64,000 nucleotides of DNA from Bacillota bacterium (GTDB lineage Bacteria; Bacillota; Sulfobacillia; Sulfobacillales; Sulfobacillaceae): positions 62,001 to 126,000 of the forward strand of contig JAPNUR010000003.1 of assembly GCA_026627385.1 (NCBI GenBank), given 5' to 3'. Of the stretch, positions 53,986 through 63,411 are shown piece after piece. Position 1 is the first letter of the stretch. Each line of letters starts with the position of its first letter. Position numbers and translations under genes: made by a program. The notes under the pieces are model-generated. The model did no database searches and was not told where the DNA came from. It worked only from the letters and a program-made list of their open reading frames with translations.

Positions 53986-54759
53986 ATGGCAACACGAGCA
54001 AAAGTTCTTCCTTTATTGCTGGGGGAGGCCGACGTCTCCAAACAACTGGATATCATTTGGTCCTTATCCCGTGAGCGCGAGATCATTACCGTGCCCATAT
54101 TAGGGTTTGCGATTCTGGTGAACGACCAAGTGCTGATAGTGGATACGGGTTTTCGGAACGCCGAACGGTGCACCACCGTTCAGCACTTAGGCCCTCATCG
54201 CACCCAACCTGAGTGGTCGGTGGCGCAACAACTGGCGCGGTGGGGGATCGCTCCTCACCAGGTATCGATGGTTGTGTTAACGCACTTGCATTATGACCAT
54301 GCGGGAGGACTCAGCGCTTTTCCTAATGCGCAAATTGTGGTGCAACGGCTCGAGGTGCAGGCTGCCGCAGCTCCGGTGGTTTCGCGCGCCTTGGATGTGG
54401 GGGGCCACGCGCTATTTTATGACCGGTTGGATGTCGCGGATGTCGTGTCGACCTATTGGGACCGCCTGGTGTTGTTGGAAGGGGATGAAGAAATCGCTCC
54501 TGGAGTGCGGTGTGTCTTATATGCTAATAGCCATACCCCGGGGACCCAAGTGGTCTATGTCGATACCGCTGATGGCCGAATCGCATTGTTGGGCGACTTG
54601 GCCAGAAACGTCCATCTAAATATCGAAGAAGAGCTAGTGCCGGGCATTTACTATGATTTGGAGTCTACGCGACGCGCTCTACGCGATGTCAAACGGTCCG
54701 CCGATTTATATGTGCCGGCTCATGATTATGCGGTGATGCATCTCTTAGAAAATCGATGA
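53986..54759 (+). CDS. Metallo-beta-lactamase-fold hydrolase (AHL-lactonase-like)
   Basis: A 257-residue MBL-fold enzyme. LTHLHYDHAGGLSAFPNAQI carries HxHxDH; the other metal ligands are in YANSHTPGTQVVYVD and ALLGDLA, and VPAHDYAVMH closes the site. It resembles AttM/AiiA lactonases. In this operon a cyclic ester or amide from the hydroxylase product is a plausible substrate, rather than a signal molecule. GGGAGG precedes the ATG. Confidence 0.85.
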   Translation: MATRAKVLPLLLGEADVSKQLDIIWSLSREREIITVPILGFAILVNDQVLIVDTGFRNAERCTTVQHLGPHRTQPEWSVAQQLARWGIAPHQVSMVVLTHLHYDHAGGLSAFPNAQIVVQRLEVQAAAAPVVSRALDVGGHALFYDRLDVADVVSTYWDRLVLLEGDEEIAPGVRCVLYANSHTPGTQVVYVDTADGRIALLGDLARNVHLNIEEELVPGIYYDLESTRRALRDVKRSADLYVPAHDYAVMHLLENR

Positions 54760-54782
54760 TCAAGTATTGAGGAGGGATGTTC

Positions 54783-55661
54783 ATGAAACCCGTACCCATT
54801 CGTTACCTTCGGGCTACTACGGTCGATGAGGCCGTGACCGCGTTAGCCCGTTATGGTCTCGACGCCAAGGTATTGGCGGGCGGGCAAAGCCTCATGCCCA
54901 TGTTGAACATGCGATTGGCGCGTCCCCAAGTCGTCGTGGATATTAATGAGATTCGAGACTTGATGGAGATCCGCTATGATCCCAATGCGAGACAATTGGT
55001 CGTAGGGGCGTTGGTACGGCATCAGCAGTTGCTCGAATCGTCTCTAGTTCATGCCCATCAACCCTTATTATCGGCAGCCGCTCGTTATATTGGCCATTGG
55101 GCCATTCGGAATCGGGGCACTATTGGCGGCAGTGTTGTCCACCACGATCCGTCAGCGGAATGGCCCTTAGTGACAGCGTGCCTGGGGGCGGAGTTTCACG
55201 TGCAGGGTCCGCAGGGTCGCCGCGTGATCCCGGCCGCTGACTTTTTTGTGACATATCTAACAACGGCGGTGCAGGCTGGAGAATTACTCACGGCCGTGGT
55301 GATCCCCTGCCTGGGACCCGGCGAGTCTTGGGGGTTCCAAGAATATGCCCGGCGGCACGGCGACTTTGCGTTAGCGGCGGCTGCGGTTACGGTGACCCTG
55401 AGCGATGGGGTGGTGACGGCTGCGCGGATTGCGGTGGGCGGTGTGGCCGATCGGCCGGTCGTCTTGTCCGAGGTGACCCAACACGTCGTAGGACAGGCGC
55501 CGACTGCCCAACTGGAGGTGCAACTGGGCCAATGGGTGTATGACGCAGTGAATCCCCTGGCGGAATCCCCAGATGAGCAAGCGTACAAGCGGGATATTGC
55601 GGCGGTGCTGGTTCGGCGTGCATTTCGGCAAGCGATCAATCGGCAGCCTGCCGGTCAATAA
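54783..55661 (+). CDS. FAD-binding medium subunit of the Mo hydroxylase
   Basis: A 292-residue CoxM-type subunit. LAGGQSLMPMLNMRLARPQVV and RNRGTIGGSVVHHDPSAEWPL are the two FAD-binding loops in canonical form, unlike the divergent ones in the 20 kb operon. ATG 54783 follows GAGGAGGG; an ATG two codons upstream is too close to it. Placed after the MBL gene and before the 2Fe-2S subunit. Confidence 0.92.
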   Translation: MKPVPIRYLRATTVDEAVTALARYGLDAKVLAGGQSLMPMLNMRLARPQVVVDINEIRDLMEIRYDPNARQLVVGALVRHQQLLESSLVHAHQPLLSAAARYIGHWAIRNRGTIGGSVVHHDPSAEWPLVTACLGAEFHVQGPQGRRVIPAADFFVTYLTTAVQAGELLTAVVIPCLGPGESWGFQEYARRHGDFALAAAAVTVTLSDGVVTAARIAVGGVADRPVVLSEVTQHVVGQAPTAQLEVQLGQWVYDAVNPLAESPDEQAYKRDIAAVLVRRAFRQAINRQPAGQ

Positions 55662-55688
55662 CTCACCGAATACAAGGAGGGATCCCTT

Positions 55689-56237
55689 ATGGCAGAGATG
55701 GAAGCGGCAGATATGGTCGTCATTGACACCGTGGTGAATGGACGACCGGTGCATCGGACGGTGTCCGCGCGACGGTTGTTGTCGGACTTTTTGCGGTACG
55801 ACTTGCAATTGACCGGGACTCATGTGGGGTGTGAACACGGGGTTTGCGGCGCGTGCACCGTGTTGTTGGATGGCCAGCCGGTGCGATCGTGTCTAACGTT
55901 AGCCGCTCAAGTCTCGGGGCACCACATCACGACAATTGAGGGGGTGGCTGAGATGCCCGCCTTGCCCGCAGCAACGACCGAGGAGCGGGTGCGTCATTTG
56001 CACCCGGTGCAACAGGCATTTTGGGAAGAGCATGGATTGCAGTGTGGGTATTGTACGCCGGGCTTTGTCCTGACCACGATCGCGCTGTTGGAAGCCCATC
56101 CTGATCCCAGCGATGAGGAGATCCGCGAGACCTTGTCCGGCAATATCTGCCGGTGCACAGGCTATCGCAATATTATTCGGGCCGTGCACCGCGCGAAAGA
56201 GCTCTGGCAGACAGCACCGTCAACCGAAGGACGGTGA
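55689..56237 (+). CDS. 2Fe-2S small subunit of the Mo hydroxylase
   Basis: A 182-residue CoxS-type subunit. GCEHGVCGACTVLLDGQPVR is the plant-type cluster; QCGYCTPGFVLTT and GNICRCTGYRNIIRAV make the second. An extra 25 or so residues between the first and second cluster domains (PALPAATTEERVRHLHPVQQ) are a bit longer than usual. AAGGAGG precedes the ATG. Confidence 0.93.
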   Translation: MAEMEAADMVVIDTVVNGRPVHRTVSARRLLSDFLRYDLQLTGTHVGCEHGVCGACTVLLDGQPVRSCLTLAAQVSGHHITTIEGVAEMPALPAATTEERVRHLHPVQQAFWEEHGLQCGYCTPGFVLTTIALLEAHPDPSDEEIRETLSGNICRCTGYRNIIRAVHRAKELWQTAPSTEGR

Positions 56238-56243
56238 GCACGA

Positions 56244-57224
56244 ATGGAGGGCACGTTCACGCATCGGGAAGAAGACCACGCACGGCAGTTTTTGCAATGG
56301 TATGAGCTTATGTTAACCATTCGGCGCTTCGAGGAGCAGACGATCGAATGGTACCAGCGAGGACTGATCGGCGGTTCTCTGCACCCGGCGATCGGACAGG
56401 AAGCCATCGCGGTCGGCGCGTTGGATGCCGTGCGTCCCACCGATTATATGACCATGACCTATCGCGGTCGCGGCCAAGCCTTGGCGAAAGGGGCTTCGCT
56501 AGAAGGGGTCATGGCGGAAGTGCTTGGTAAAGCGTCCGGTCTTTGCAAGGGGAAAGGAGGGCCCATGCATATCACGGACGTCACTCACGGGATTATTGGC
56601 GCCAATGCCATTGTGGCGGCGGGCATCCCCATTGCGGTGGGAGCCGCATTGGCTGCGCACCTGGCGGGCGACGGGCGGATTGCCGTCACCTTTTTTGGCG
56701 ATGGCGCGGTGAACCAGGGGGTCTTTCACGAGGCGTTAAATTTAGCGGCGATTTGGACCTTACCGATCGTGTTTGTCTGTGAGAACAATCTGTATTCCGA
56801 AATGACCCCCATTCGCGAGATGGTAAAAAATGAGGCGGTGAGCGAACGGGCGGCGGCCTATCGAATTCCGGCAGCGGTGGTTGACGGCAACGACGTAGCC
56901 GCAGTGGCCGAAACCGTAGGGATGGCGATTGACCGCGCGCGGTCTGGCGGCGGACCAACCTTTATCGAGGCCTTAACCTACCGGTTCGTCGGACATATGG
57001 TGGGGGATCCGGAAACGTATCGAAGTCGCGAGGAAGTGGCGCAATGGCGGGAGAAAGATCCTATTCTTCAGGCTCGCCGTCGGATTGAAGCAGAAGGGTG
57101 GGCGACGCCCGAGTCCCTAACCGCATTGGACGATCGGGTTACGGCACGGATTCGTACCGCCGCGGAACAGGTTTTGCAGGCCCCGGAACCTGACTTAGAG
57201 GAGAGACTAGCGGATGTCTATTAG
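56244..57224 (+). CDS. 2-oxoacid dehydrogenase E1 alpha subunit
   Basis: A 326-residue thiamine-diphosphate subunit of the AcoA/PdhA type. HPAIGQEAIAVGA, MTYRGRGQALAKGA, KGGPMHITD and the ThDP motif GDGAVNQGVFHEALNLAAIW ending in CENNLYSEMT are present. With the next gene it forms the E1 heterotetramer that decarboxylates a 2-oxoacid or splits acetoin. Six bases after the 2Fe-2S gene. Specificity is open: acetoin and branched-chain oxoacids are both possible. Confidence 0.92.
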   Translation: MEGTFTHREEDHARQFLQWYELMLTIRRFEEQTIEWYQRGLIGGSLHPAIGQEAIAVGALDAVRPTDYMTMTYRGRGQALAKGASLEGVMAEVLGKASGLCKGKGGPMHITDVTHGIIGANAIVAAGIPIAVGAALAAHLAGDGRIAVTFFGDGAVNQGVFHEALNLAAIWTLPIVFVCENNLYSEMTPIREMVKNEAVSERAAAYRIPAAVVDGNDVAAVAETVGMAIDRARSGGGPTFIEALTYRFVGHMVGDPETYRSREEVAQWREKDPILQARRRIEAEGWATPESLTALDDRVTARIRTAAEQVLQAPEPDLEERLADVY

Positions 57225-58209
57225 CGACACGGATCGTACAATGGCCCAGGCGTTAAATGACGCCTTACGGGAAGAAATGGAGCGGGATCCCCGGGTATTT
57301 TTAATGGGTGAAGACATCGGCCATTATGGCGGGGTGTTTGGGGTTACGCGGGGGTTGTTTGCCCAATTTGGTCCGGAGCGCGTGCGCGATACGCCGATTT
57401 CGGAAAGCGGGTTTATTGGTGCCGCGATTGGTGCTGCGGCGGCGGGGTGGCGGCCTGTGGTGGAAATTATGTGGATTGATTTTGCGATGGTCGCCATGGA
57501 CCAAATTGTCAACCAAGCCGCCAAAATGCGCTATATGTCGGGCGGCCAGTTGAAGATTCCGCTGGTAATTCGAACCCAGGAAGGGGCTGGCCGCGGCAAT
57601 GGAGCCCAGCACTCGCAAAGCCTCGAGAGTATGTTCGCCCAAGTGCCCGGCCTGAAAGTGGTGGCGCCGAGCAATCCACGGGATGCCAAAGCTTTGTTGA
57701 AAGCCGCCATACGGGAGGACAGCCCCGTGCTCTTTATTGAACACAAGTTGTTGTATGGGTTCCGCGGACCGGTTCTCCCAACCGATGAAGTGGTACCGTT
57801 GGGCATCGCATCCGTGGTGCGACCTGGAAGCGATGTGACAATTCTCTCCTTGTCGCGCATGGTGCATTTTTGCCTGGAGGCGGCCCAAAAACTGGCCAAC
57901 ATGGGGATCGAGGCCGAAGTGATTGACTTACGAAGCGTTCAACCGTGGGACATCGACGCGGTCGCGAAATCGGTACAAAAAACAGGTCGGCTGGTCATTG
58001 TGCATGAAGCCCACCGAAGTTTTGGATGGGGAGCCGAAATTGCGGCAACACTGGCGGAACGGGGGTTCGATCATTTGCTGGCCCCTATTCGGCGAGTCTG
58101 TAGTGACGACGTACCGTTTCCCTATAACCGTCAACTCGAACGGGCTGTGATGCCGGATCCACAGCGGATTGTCACCACAGTACAGGAACTCTTGCGAGAC
58201 TATCCTTAA
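57214..58209 (+). CDS. 2-oxoacid dehydrogenase E1 beta subunit
   Basis: A 331-residue E1 beta. TMAQALNDALREEMERDPRV, FLMGEDIGHYGGVFGVTRGL, RVRDTPISESGFIGAAIGAA and NQAAKMRYMSGGQLKIPLV are typical. It overlaps E1 alpha by 11 bases. The C-terminal EVIDLRSVQPWDIDAV and VHEAHRSFGWGAEIA are the conserved second-domain motifs. Confidence 0.93.
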   Translation: MSISDTDRTMAQALNDALREEMERDPRVFLMGEDIGHYGGVFGVTRGLFAQFGPERVRDTPISESGFIGAAIGAAAAGWRPVVEIMWIDFAMVAMDQIVNQAAKMRYMSGGQLKIPLVIRTQEGAGRGNGAQHSQSLESMFAQVPGLKVVAPSNPRDAKALLKAAIREDSPVLFIEHKLLYGFRGPVLPTDEVVPLGIASVVRPGSDVTILSLSRMVHFCLEAAQKLANMGIEAEVIDLRSVQPWDIDAVAKSVQKTGRLVIVHEAHRSFGWGAEIAATLAERGFDHLLAPIRRVCSDDVPFPYNRQLERAVMPDPQRIVTTVQELLRDYP

Positions 58210-58228
58210 GGGAAGGACTGCGGACGAT

Positions 58229-59395
58229 ATGACAGACTTTTTCATGCCAAAGCTGGGGTTGACCATGGAGGAAGCCCGTTTGGTCCGTTGGCTTAAGGCA
58301 CCCGGGGAGCCGGTCAATGAAGGCGAGGCGTTCGCAGAAATTGAAAGCGATAAGGCCATCCTGGAGCTGCAAGCGCCACAAACGGGCGTGTTGTTGACCC
58401 AACGCGTACCCGAGGGCGCGGTCGTGCCTGTCGGTTCGGTTATTGCGACCTTTGGAACGGTAGAGGAGGCATTACAGGTTCAGACCGAGGCTCCGAGTTC
58501 GCGTCTACAGACGGCAGAGGACTTGGCAGAAACCGGTCCGGCTGCGGCGCCAGCTGTGCGGCGCCGGGCTAGAGAGTTAGGGGTAGATTTGTCTCAAGTG
58601 GTGGCTACCGGGGCGGGAGGGCGGCGCATTACTCTGGCCGATGTCGAACAAGCGGTGGGGCCCAGTCAGTCCCAGAACGCGTCAGCGCACCGCGAGGAAG
58701 CTTTGGTTAACCGGCAAGCGGTCGCGGAACGGCTGACCCAGAGTGCTCGCATTCCCCAGTTTCGTGTGCGCATGGATGTTGATGCGGAGACGTTAATCAC
58801 CGTGCGGTCCGTGATCGATGCCACCACGGGCGAGTCCCTGGGCATTCATCTGACCGTGACGGACTTTGTGTTATGGGCTGTCGTCCACGCGATTCGCGCC
58901 CATCCCCGATTTCAACGCGTCTGGTCGGGTAGCCAGGTGGTCACTGTGCCGGACCCGCGGGTCGGCCTCGTGGTTGCTACAGATACCGGGCTCGTCATTC
59001 CCACCTTGGCGATGTTTCATGCCGTGAATCTCTTAGAATTAGCCGGGTATCGACATGACGCGGTAACGCGAGCCCGTGCGGGTCGGATACCCCAGCAGTA
59101 TGCGGGCTCTGCGGTGGTGTCCGTCTCCAATTTGGGAATGACGCGGGTCGATGAATTCGACGCGCTGCTCAATCCGGGGGAAAGTGCGATTCTGGCCGTT
59201 GGACGGATCGCGAAACGTCCCGTGGTGCGAGAGGATCAGCTTGTCGTGCGACGCCAATTCACACTGACATTAACGTGTGATCATCGTGTTGTTGACGGGA
59301 TGGACGCCGCCCATTTCATCGAGACGGTGGCCCAACAATTGGAATCGATGAATTGGCCGATTGGCCACGGAGGACGGCATGATTATTCTCGCTAA
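58229..59395 (+). CDS. Dihydrolipoamide acyltransferase E2
   Basis: A 388-residue E2. The single lipoyl domain (1-80) has the lipoylated Lys42 in EIESDKAILELQAP. A peripheral-subunit-binding domain lies at about 110-145 (RRRARELGVDLSQVVATGAG). The catalytic domain ends with CDHRVVDGMDAAHF, with the active-site His. No E3 (lipoamide dehydrogenase) gene is in the operon, so a shared E3 must serve. ATG at 58229 gives the family start MTDFFMPKLG. Confidence 0.92.
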   Translation: MTDFFMPKLGLTMEEARLVRWLKAPGEPVNEGEAFAEIESDKAILELQAPQTGVLLTQRVPEGAVVPVGSVIATFGTVEEALQVQTEAPSSRLQTAEDLAETGPAAAPAVRRRARELGVDLSQVVATGAGGRRITLADVEQAVGPSQSQNASAHREEALVNRQAVAERLTQSARIPQFRVRMDVDAETLITVRSVIDATTGESLGIHLTVTDFVLWAVVHAIRAHPRFQRVWSGSQVVTVPDPRVGLVVATDTGLVIPTLAMFHAVNLLELAGYRHDAVTRARAGRIPQQYAGSAVVSVSNLGMTRVDEFDALLNPGESAILAVGRIAKRPVVREDQLVVRRQFTLTLTCDHRVVDGMDAAHFIETVAQQLESMNWPIGHGGRHDYSR

Positions 59396-59684
59396 CATTA
59401 CCATTCACCTGCCTTCAACGCTGGAGCCTACCACCGTCGCGACCTTGCAAGCGGCCGAACATACCCAAGCAATCGCCTATCAGCAGCAAGGCAAGCTACG
59501 AGCCATTTGGCGGGTCGTGGGCCGGTATGCCAATGTTAGTCTGTGGGATGTGGAATCACCTGAGGAACTTCACGATTTGCTGCAACGGCTGCCGCTCTTC
59601 CCCTATATGTCCGTGGATTTGACCCTGCTGGCGCGGCATCCGTCAGCCGTGTGCGGTTTGGAGCCATCAGCGGAATTAAAATGA
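59379..59684 (+). CDS. Muconolactone isomerase-like protein
   Basis: A 101-residue protein of the muconolactone delta-isomerase fold: IILANITIHLPSTLEPTTVA, then GKLRAIWRVVGRYANVSLWD and SPEELHDLLQRLPLFPYMSV. Muconolactone isomerases act in beta-ketoadipate and related ring-cleavage routes and form decamers. Here it closes the operon, overlapping E2 by 17 bases with GGAGG before its ATG. It could isomerise an unsaturated lactone made by the earlier enzymes. Confidence 0.82.
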   Translation: MIILANITIHLPSTLEPTTVATLQAAEHTQAIAYQQQGKLRAIWRVVGRYANVSLWDVESPEELHDLLQRLPLFPYMSVDLTLLARHPSAVCGLEPSAELK

Positions 59685-60001
59685 TCCTTATCTCTGACTA
59701 TGTCCTTGAAGCCATTACGGGGTATGCTCTATTGCTTCATCAGGATGGAAGTGGCGGCGGGGACTCACCTCCATAGGCGCTAACCTAAGCTAGCTGAATC
59801 GCATGGGAGGCGTCATTTGCGGGGGCGCTCATGGAGTGCAGTTCCGATACCGGAACACGTGAAGGGCTTTGGTGGGATCGCGGGCCAGCACCCAATAGAC
59901 GGACGATCCTGAACAACCTTGGATGTTAGTCTATTAGTCTAATTGTGGACACCGCGAATTGAGTCAGGATGAGACAATCATTCTCACTTAAGGTGAATCC
60001 G
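59685..60001. other. Spacer after the catabolic operon
   Basis: About 315 bases with no gene and no convincing terminator; the right part leads into IS debris. Confidence 0.4.
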
Positions 60002-60253
60002 ATGGCCAATCAATATGATCGCGCGTTTAAAGAACAAGCGGTTCCACGCGTGTTGATCCCACCAACAAGTGGGGCCCGAGTGGCCCGCGAACGGGGAATC
60101 CCCCGCAAAACCTTGTATACCTGGGTCGCGGCCTATAAAGCCGACCCGGTCGCACCCTTTGTGGGCAGCGGGCATCTGAAAGTGGAGGACCCAGCTCCGC
60201 ACGATGGGCCGCGGCGTATGCGGGATCTCGAAGATGAGAAGGCGATCCTATAG
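60002..60253 (+). pseudogene. IS3-family OrfA (transposase) remnant
   Basis: MANQYDRAFKEQAVPRVLIP, then ARVARERGIPRKTLYTWVAA and KADPVAPFVGSGHLK are the IS3-group OrfA helix-turn-helix. It ends at MRDLEDEKAIL followed by TAG, exactly where the leucine zipper should continue, and no OrfB follows. A dead fragment. Confidence 0.8.
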
Positions 60254-60299
60254 GCCTGGCGCAATCGCCGGCCCAGTTCCCGGGATCATACCCGGGCTC

Positions 60300-60463
60300 T
60301 GTCAAGGCCAATTTGAAAATCGCCAAAAACGCCAAGAGGGAATCACCAAAAGGGCCAACGGAATGTCTGCAATAGGGCCAGGATTAAATCGCCAGTTTGG
60401 CCAACCGAAAATCGCCAGGGGATGTAGACAGCAAGAGGCCCTCGACGGCCACGTCGTCGAGGG
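60300..60463 (+). mobile_element. Solo IS21-type end with repeated transposase-binding motifs
   Basis: Begins TGTCAAGGCCAATTTG and contains several copies of AATCGCCA-like units followed by GGCCAA or CGCCAA: near 60317 (AATCGCCAAAAACGCCAA), 60341 (AATCACCAAAAGGGCCAA), 60387 (AATCGCCAGTTTGGCCAA) and 60410 (AATCGCCAGG). IS21-family ends start with TG and carry such multiple repeats. No istA or istB follows; a hairpin CCCTCGAC/GTCGAGGG (60439-60463) lies next. It is probably an orphan end left by deletion. Confidence 0.6.
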
Positions 60464-60850
60464 CGGGTGATGACACCCGGTGTCACTCAGGTGGGGACGT
60501 CTCGGGTTCCGGCGTGGGCGGGCGGGAACGCCACGAGGATAACACAGCCGCGGCGCTTCAAGACACGCCCGCGCGGACGCGTCGCCCCATGATGGGTGGG
60601 CCCAGACCGGGAGTGGCTGCTCCACCCGAGCCCCATCCCAGGCCGTGGCGGATCACGGTGGTTCGGTCGGCGGGCCTTGCGCTCAGGCATCGCTCACCGC
60701 CGTCCCATCAATCGATAGGTCGGGGAAATTCCGTTCGACGGCTGTGCGGAGGCTCCACGCGAGGTGATGACCGAAAGGCGCTGTAAAAATGCGAGAGCTT
60801 GAGCGACAATAGTTAGGAAGCGCACTAAACTAAGGAGGCTCAAACTCTCT

Positions 60851-61467
60851 ATGCATAGAATACCACCGTCCCAACAAATTCAAGAGGCCATCCATCAACT
60901 GTTAACGGAAGGATTAACGGCCGAGGCCACGGACGTCACCCGTGAACTCTTGCGGTTAGGGGCGCAGCGCCTCGTCCAAGAACTCTTGGAACAAGAAGTG
61001 ACCGATGTCTTGGGGCGTGAGCCTTACGTACGGGATGGAGTTCGCGGGGCACGCGGCTATCGGAATGGCTACCGCCCGGCGACGATTAAGACCGCGGAAG
61101 GGGGCGATTCCCGTGGCCGTGCCGCAAGTCCGGAACAGGCCGGCACCCTTTCACTCGCAGATTCAGAAGTATCTCAACGGGAGGACCGACACGGTGAATC
61201 GATGAGCGGTCGAAATGTATGCCCAAGGGCTATCCACGCGCGACATCGAGGCCGCGTTCACGACGGCCACCGGGGAGCGATTGCTGAGCCAAACGGCCAT
61301 CAGTGCAGTCACCGAGGCGTTATGGCAGGAGTACGAAGCCTTTCAGCAGCGGTCACTCGCCGACATTCCCACCTCCGTCTGGTAACGAACGGACGCCGGG
61401 AATTAATGGCTATGTTCTCGGCAACGGGAGATACAATGCCCGAGCCACTGAAAGAATTCGTGTCATG
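60851..61467 (+). pseudogene. IS256-family transposase, decayed
   Basis: The start IQEAIHQLLTEGLTAEATDV, VTRELLRLGAQRLVQELLEQ and EVTDVLGREPYVRDGVRGAR is a mutator-type (IS256) N-terminus. After RGYRNGYRPATIKTAEG the frame breaks; fragments in other frames include VAVPQVRNRPAPFHSQI and, from about 61204, VEMYAQGLSTRDIEAAFTTA and LSQTAISAVTEALWQEYEAF. The catalytic DDE core is missing. Confidence 0.82.
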
Positions 61468-61484
61468 ACGACAGATTGTGCTGA

Positions 61485-62180
61485 GTCGCTAGATCTTGGG
61501 AGATACGACGTCCGTTGATGCGATCTTGGCGCTGTTGCGCCGCGTTAAGCCACAGGAGCCACACGCGGCGAAGCAGACTCGCGCTCGCGTAGGTTAAGAG
61601 ACAAGGCGTCTCCGCGGCCGCCCGGATTTGCGGGTATCTCGCCGCCCGGGCGAACATATTCTACAATAAGGCCTAAAGGTTTTCATCAAGATAGTCGGGC
61701 TGCGGAAACTCCGTCCCTTAAGATGAGGGGGGGTGCCGCATATGTCTTTGCGATTGACAAAGGGACTATGATCGTCCTTAATCTATCTGTGCAACTGACA
61801 TTGATGGTCGAATTCCAAGCGAATGCCGACCAAGTCGCGTGGCAGCTGGCGACAATGGCGTGGGTTAACGTAGCGGCCTGCGACCGGAGGAAGGCTTTTC
61901 GCGGGTGCACGGGGAGTCAAGTGAAACAGGCGGGCGTATCCGTCGCGTTGGTCGATCCATACAATGCCTCGCGGACCCGTCTACGTGGTGGATTGATTCA
62001 TCGGCGCAATCGTCTGGACCCTGCCGGCTTTCGGGGCATCGGCTGCGGAGCCGCGGTCTCGTCGGCCATCGCCGCGGGCAACACTGCCCGCAGGACGGCC
62101 GTCGACCGGTCGTACGCGGGATCTCCCCGGAGATACCTGCAAGCTTCCTCTGTTAGGGCGCGGTTATTGGCGAGGCTTTT
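61485..62180. other. Decayed region with a possible MFS gene remnant
   Basis: No intact gene. The plus-strand frame at 61723-61870 reads GTMIVLNLSVQLTLMVEFQA, then NADQVAWQLATMAW, which resembles the first helices of a DHA2-type drug/proton antiporter but soon loses meaning. The rest is GC-rich with no clear coding bias. Confidence 0.45.
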
Positions 62181-63347
62181 ATGACATTCGTGCGTCGGTT
62201 GTTTTTGATTAACACAGGTTGGACGCTGGCTATGTACCTGGCGTCCAGTTTTGTTGGCGCCTGGTTTTGGAACATTGGAACCGGCCTTCGCCCTATTCTC
62301 GTCTTTTATGCAACGTTATTTGCTGTCATGGTGGCGACCTTTGCCGTCGCGTCGCGCAGCCGCTGGTTTCCCTCGAGTGCTTTGTTGCTAACTTTGGGGA
62401 TTTTTCTCAACGCCTTATACCTCCTGCTCATGTTGATATTAAGAGGCGAATCGCGCCACGTGTTGGTGTTATTGGCGCTCTTGGACGGTGCGTCGGCGAG
62501 TTTTTATTGGCTCAGCTTATTTGTGCTGGCGGCCACCTGGGTGCCCGCTGAGCATGTGGCGTGGTATAACAGCTGGACGGGAACGATCGAAGCCATCTTG
62601 GGACTGACGGCACCCATTGTAAGTGGATTGGTGATTCACAGTTTTCATCATCTAATTGGGTACCGTCTTATATTTTTGGCCGCTTTTGTGGCCTTGATGA
62701 TCTCGGCCGCGTTATCGTGGAGCAAAGGTCCGCCGGCAGCTCAGCAGCTAGTAGCCATAAGACAGGGCAGCAGTTCTCCCGCGGTCGGGTGGGGGCGGCT
62801 CCTGTGGGGATTTTTGTTCCTCGGCTTGAGGGATGGCCTCTATTTTTTCGTGCCAGGCCTTCTTCTCTACATCGTCACGCAAAATGCGGTATGGTTAGGC
62901 GTGTACAATGCCTGGACGGCCGGACTCCAGGGGCTCGCATTTTGGCTGCTAACACGGCCTAGATTACGCCAACGCGTGGAATGGGGGCTCCTTGGGGCTA
63001 CCGCATTAGGCCTTTTGGGGATGTTTCTATGGGCCACACCCCTGAGTTCGTGGACGATCATGGCCTTGGGCGCAATAATTTCTCTTTCGTACCCGCCGTT
63101 TAAAGTGAGGCTGGAATCCGATGCATTGACCGTCATTGGAACGGCAAGTCACACGTACGGCGACAGGGCCCGGCTTACCAGCGTCAAGGAGGTCTGGATC
63201 AATGTCGGTCGCCTGGTCAGTCTTTCCCTTCTCATTCTGGTATTGATGCTGGTGCCGGGCCCGGTGCCGCTCCGTCTTATGCGGTGGTTCTTAGCGAGTT
63301 GGTCAGTATTACCCGTAGCCTTATACGTGATATTGCGCGGGTGGTGA
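62181..63347 (+). CDS. MFS-like transporter
   Basis: A 388-residue permease with about 12 helices: it starts FVRRLFLINTGWTLAMYLAS, then FVGAWFWNIG, and the middle SFYWLSLFVLAATWVPAEHV plus YNSWTGTIEAILGLTAPIVS are family-like. VWINVGRLVSLSLLILV closes it. It has few charged residues and no clear motif A, as in the group of predicted MFS proteins of Firmicutes with unknown substrate. Only a weak GAGG lies before the ATG. Confidence 0.75.
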   Translation: MTFVRRLFLINTGWTLAMYLASSFVGAWFWNIGTGLRPILVFYATLFAVMVATFAVASRSRWFPSSALLLTLGIFLNALYLLLMLILRGESRHVLVLLALLDGASASFYWLSLFVLAATWVPAEHVAWYNSWTGTIEAILGLTAPIVSGLVIHSFHHLIGYRLIFLAAFVALMISAALSWSKGPPAAQQLVAIRQGSSSPAVGWGRLLWGFLFLGLRDGLYFFVPGLLLYIVTQNAVWLGVYNAWTAGLQGLAFWLLTRPRLRQRVEWGLLGATALGLLGMFLWATPLSSWTIMALGAIISLSYPPFKVRLESDALTVIGTASHTYGDRARLTSVKEVWINVGRLVSLSLLILVLMLVPGPVPLRLMRWFLASWSVLPVALYVILRGW

Positions 63348-63411
63348 TCGATGGCCAACCGCCAACGGGGTGGTATCTGATAGACGGCGATTGATGCCCG
63401 GTGCCTAGGGA

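Noticed and set aside
60314-60425. Repeated AATCGCCA units as a possible CRISPR array
   Set aside because: Units are short, imperfect and unevenly spaced, with no cas genes; they fit IS21 terminal repeats.
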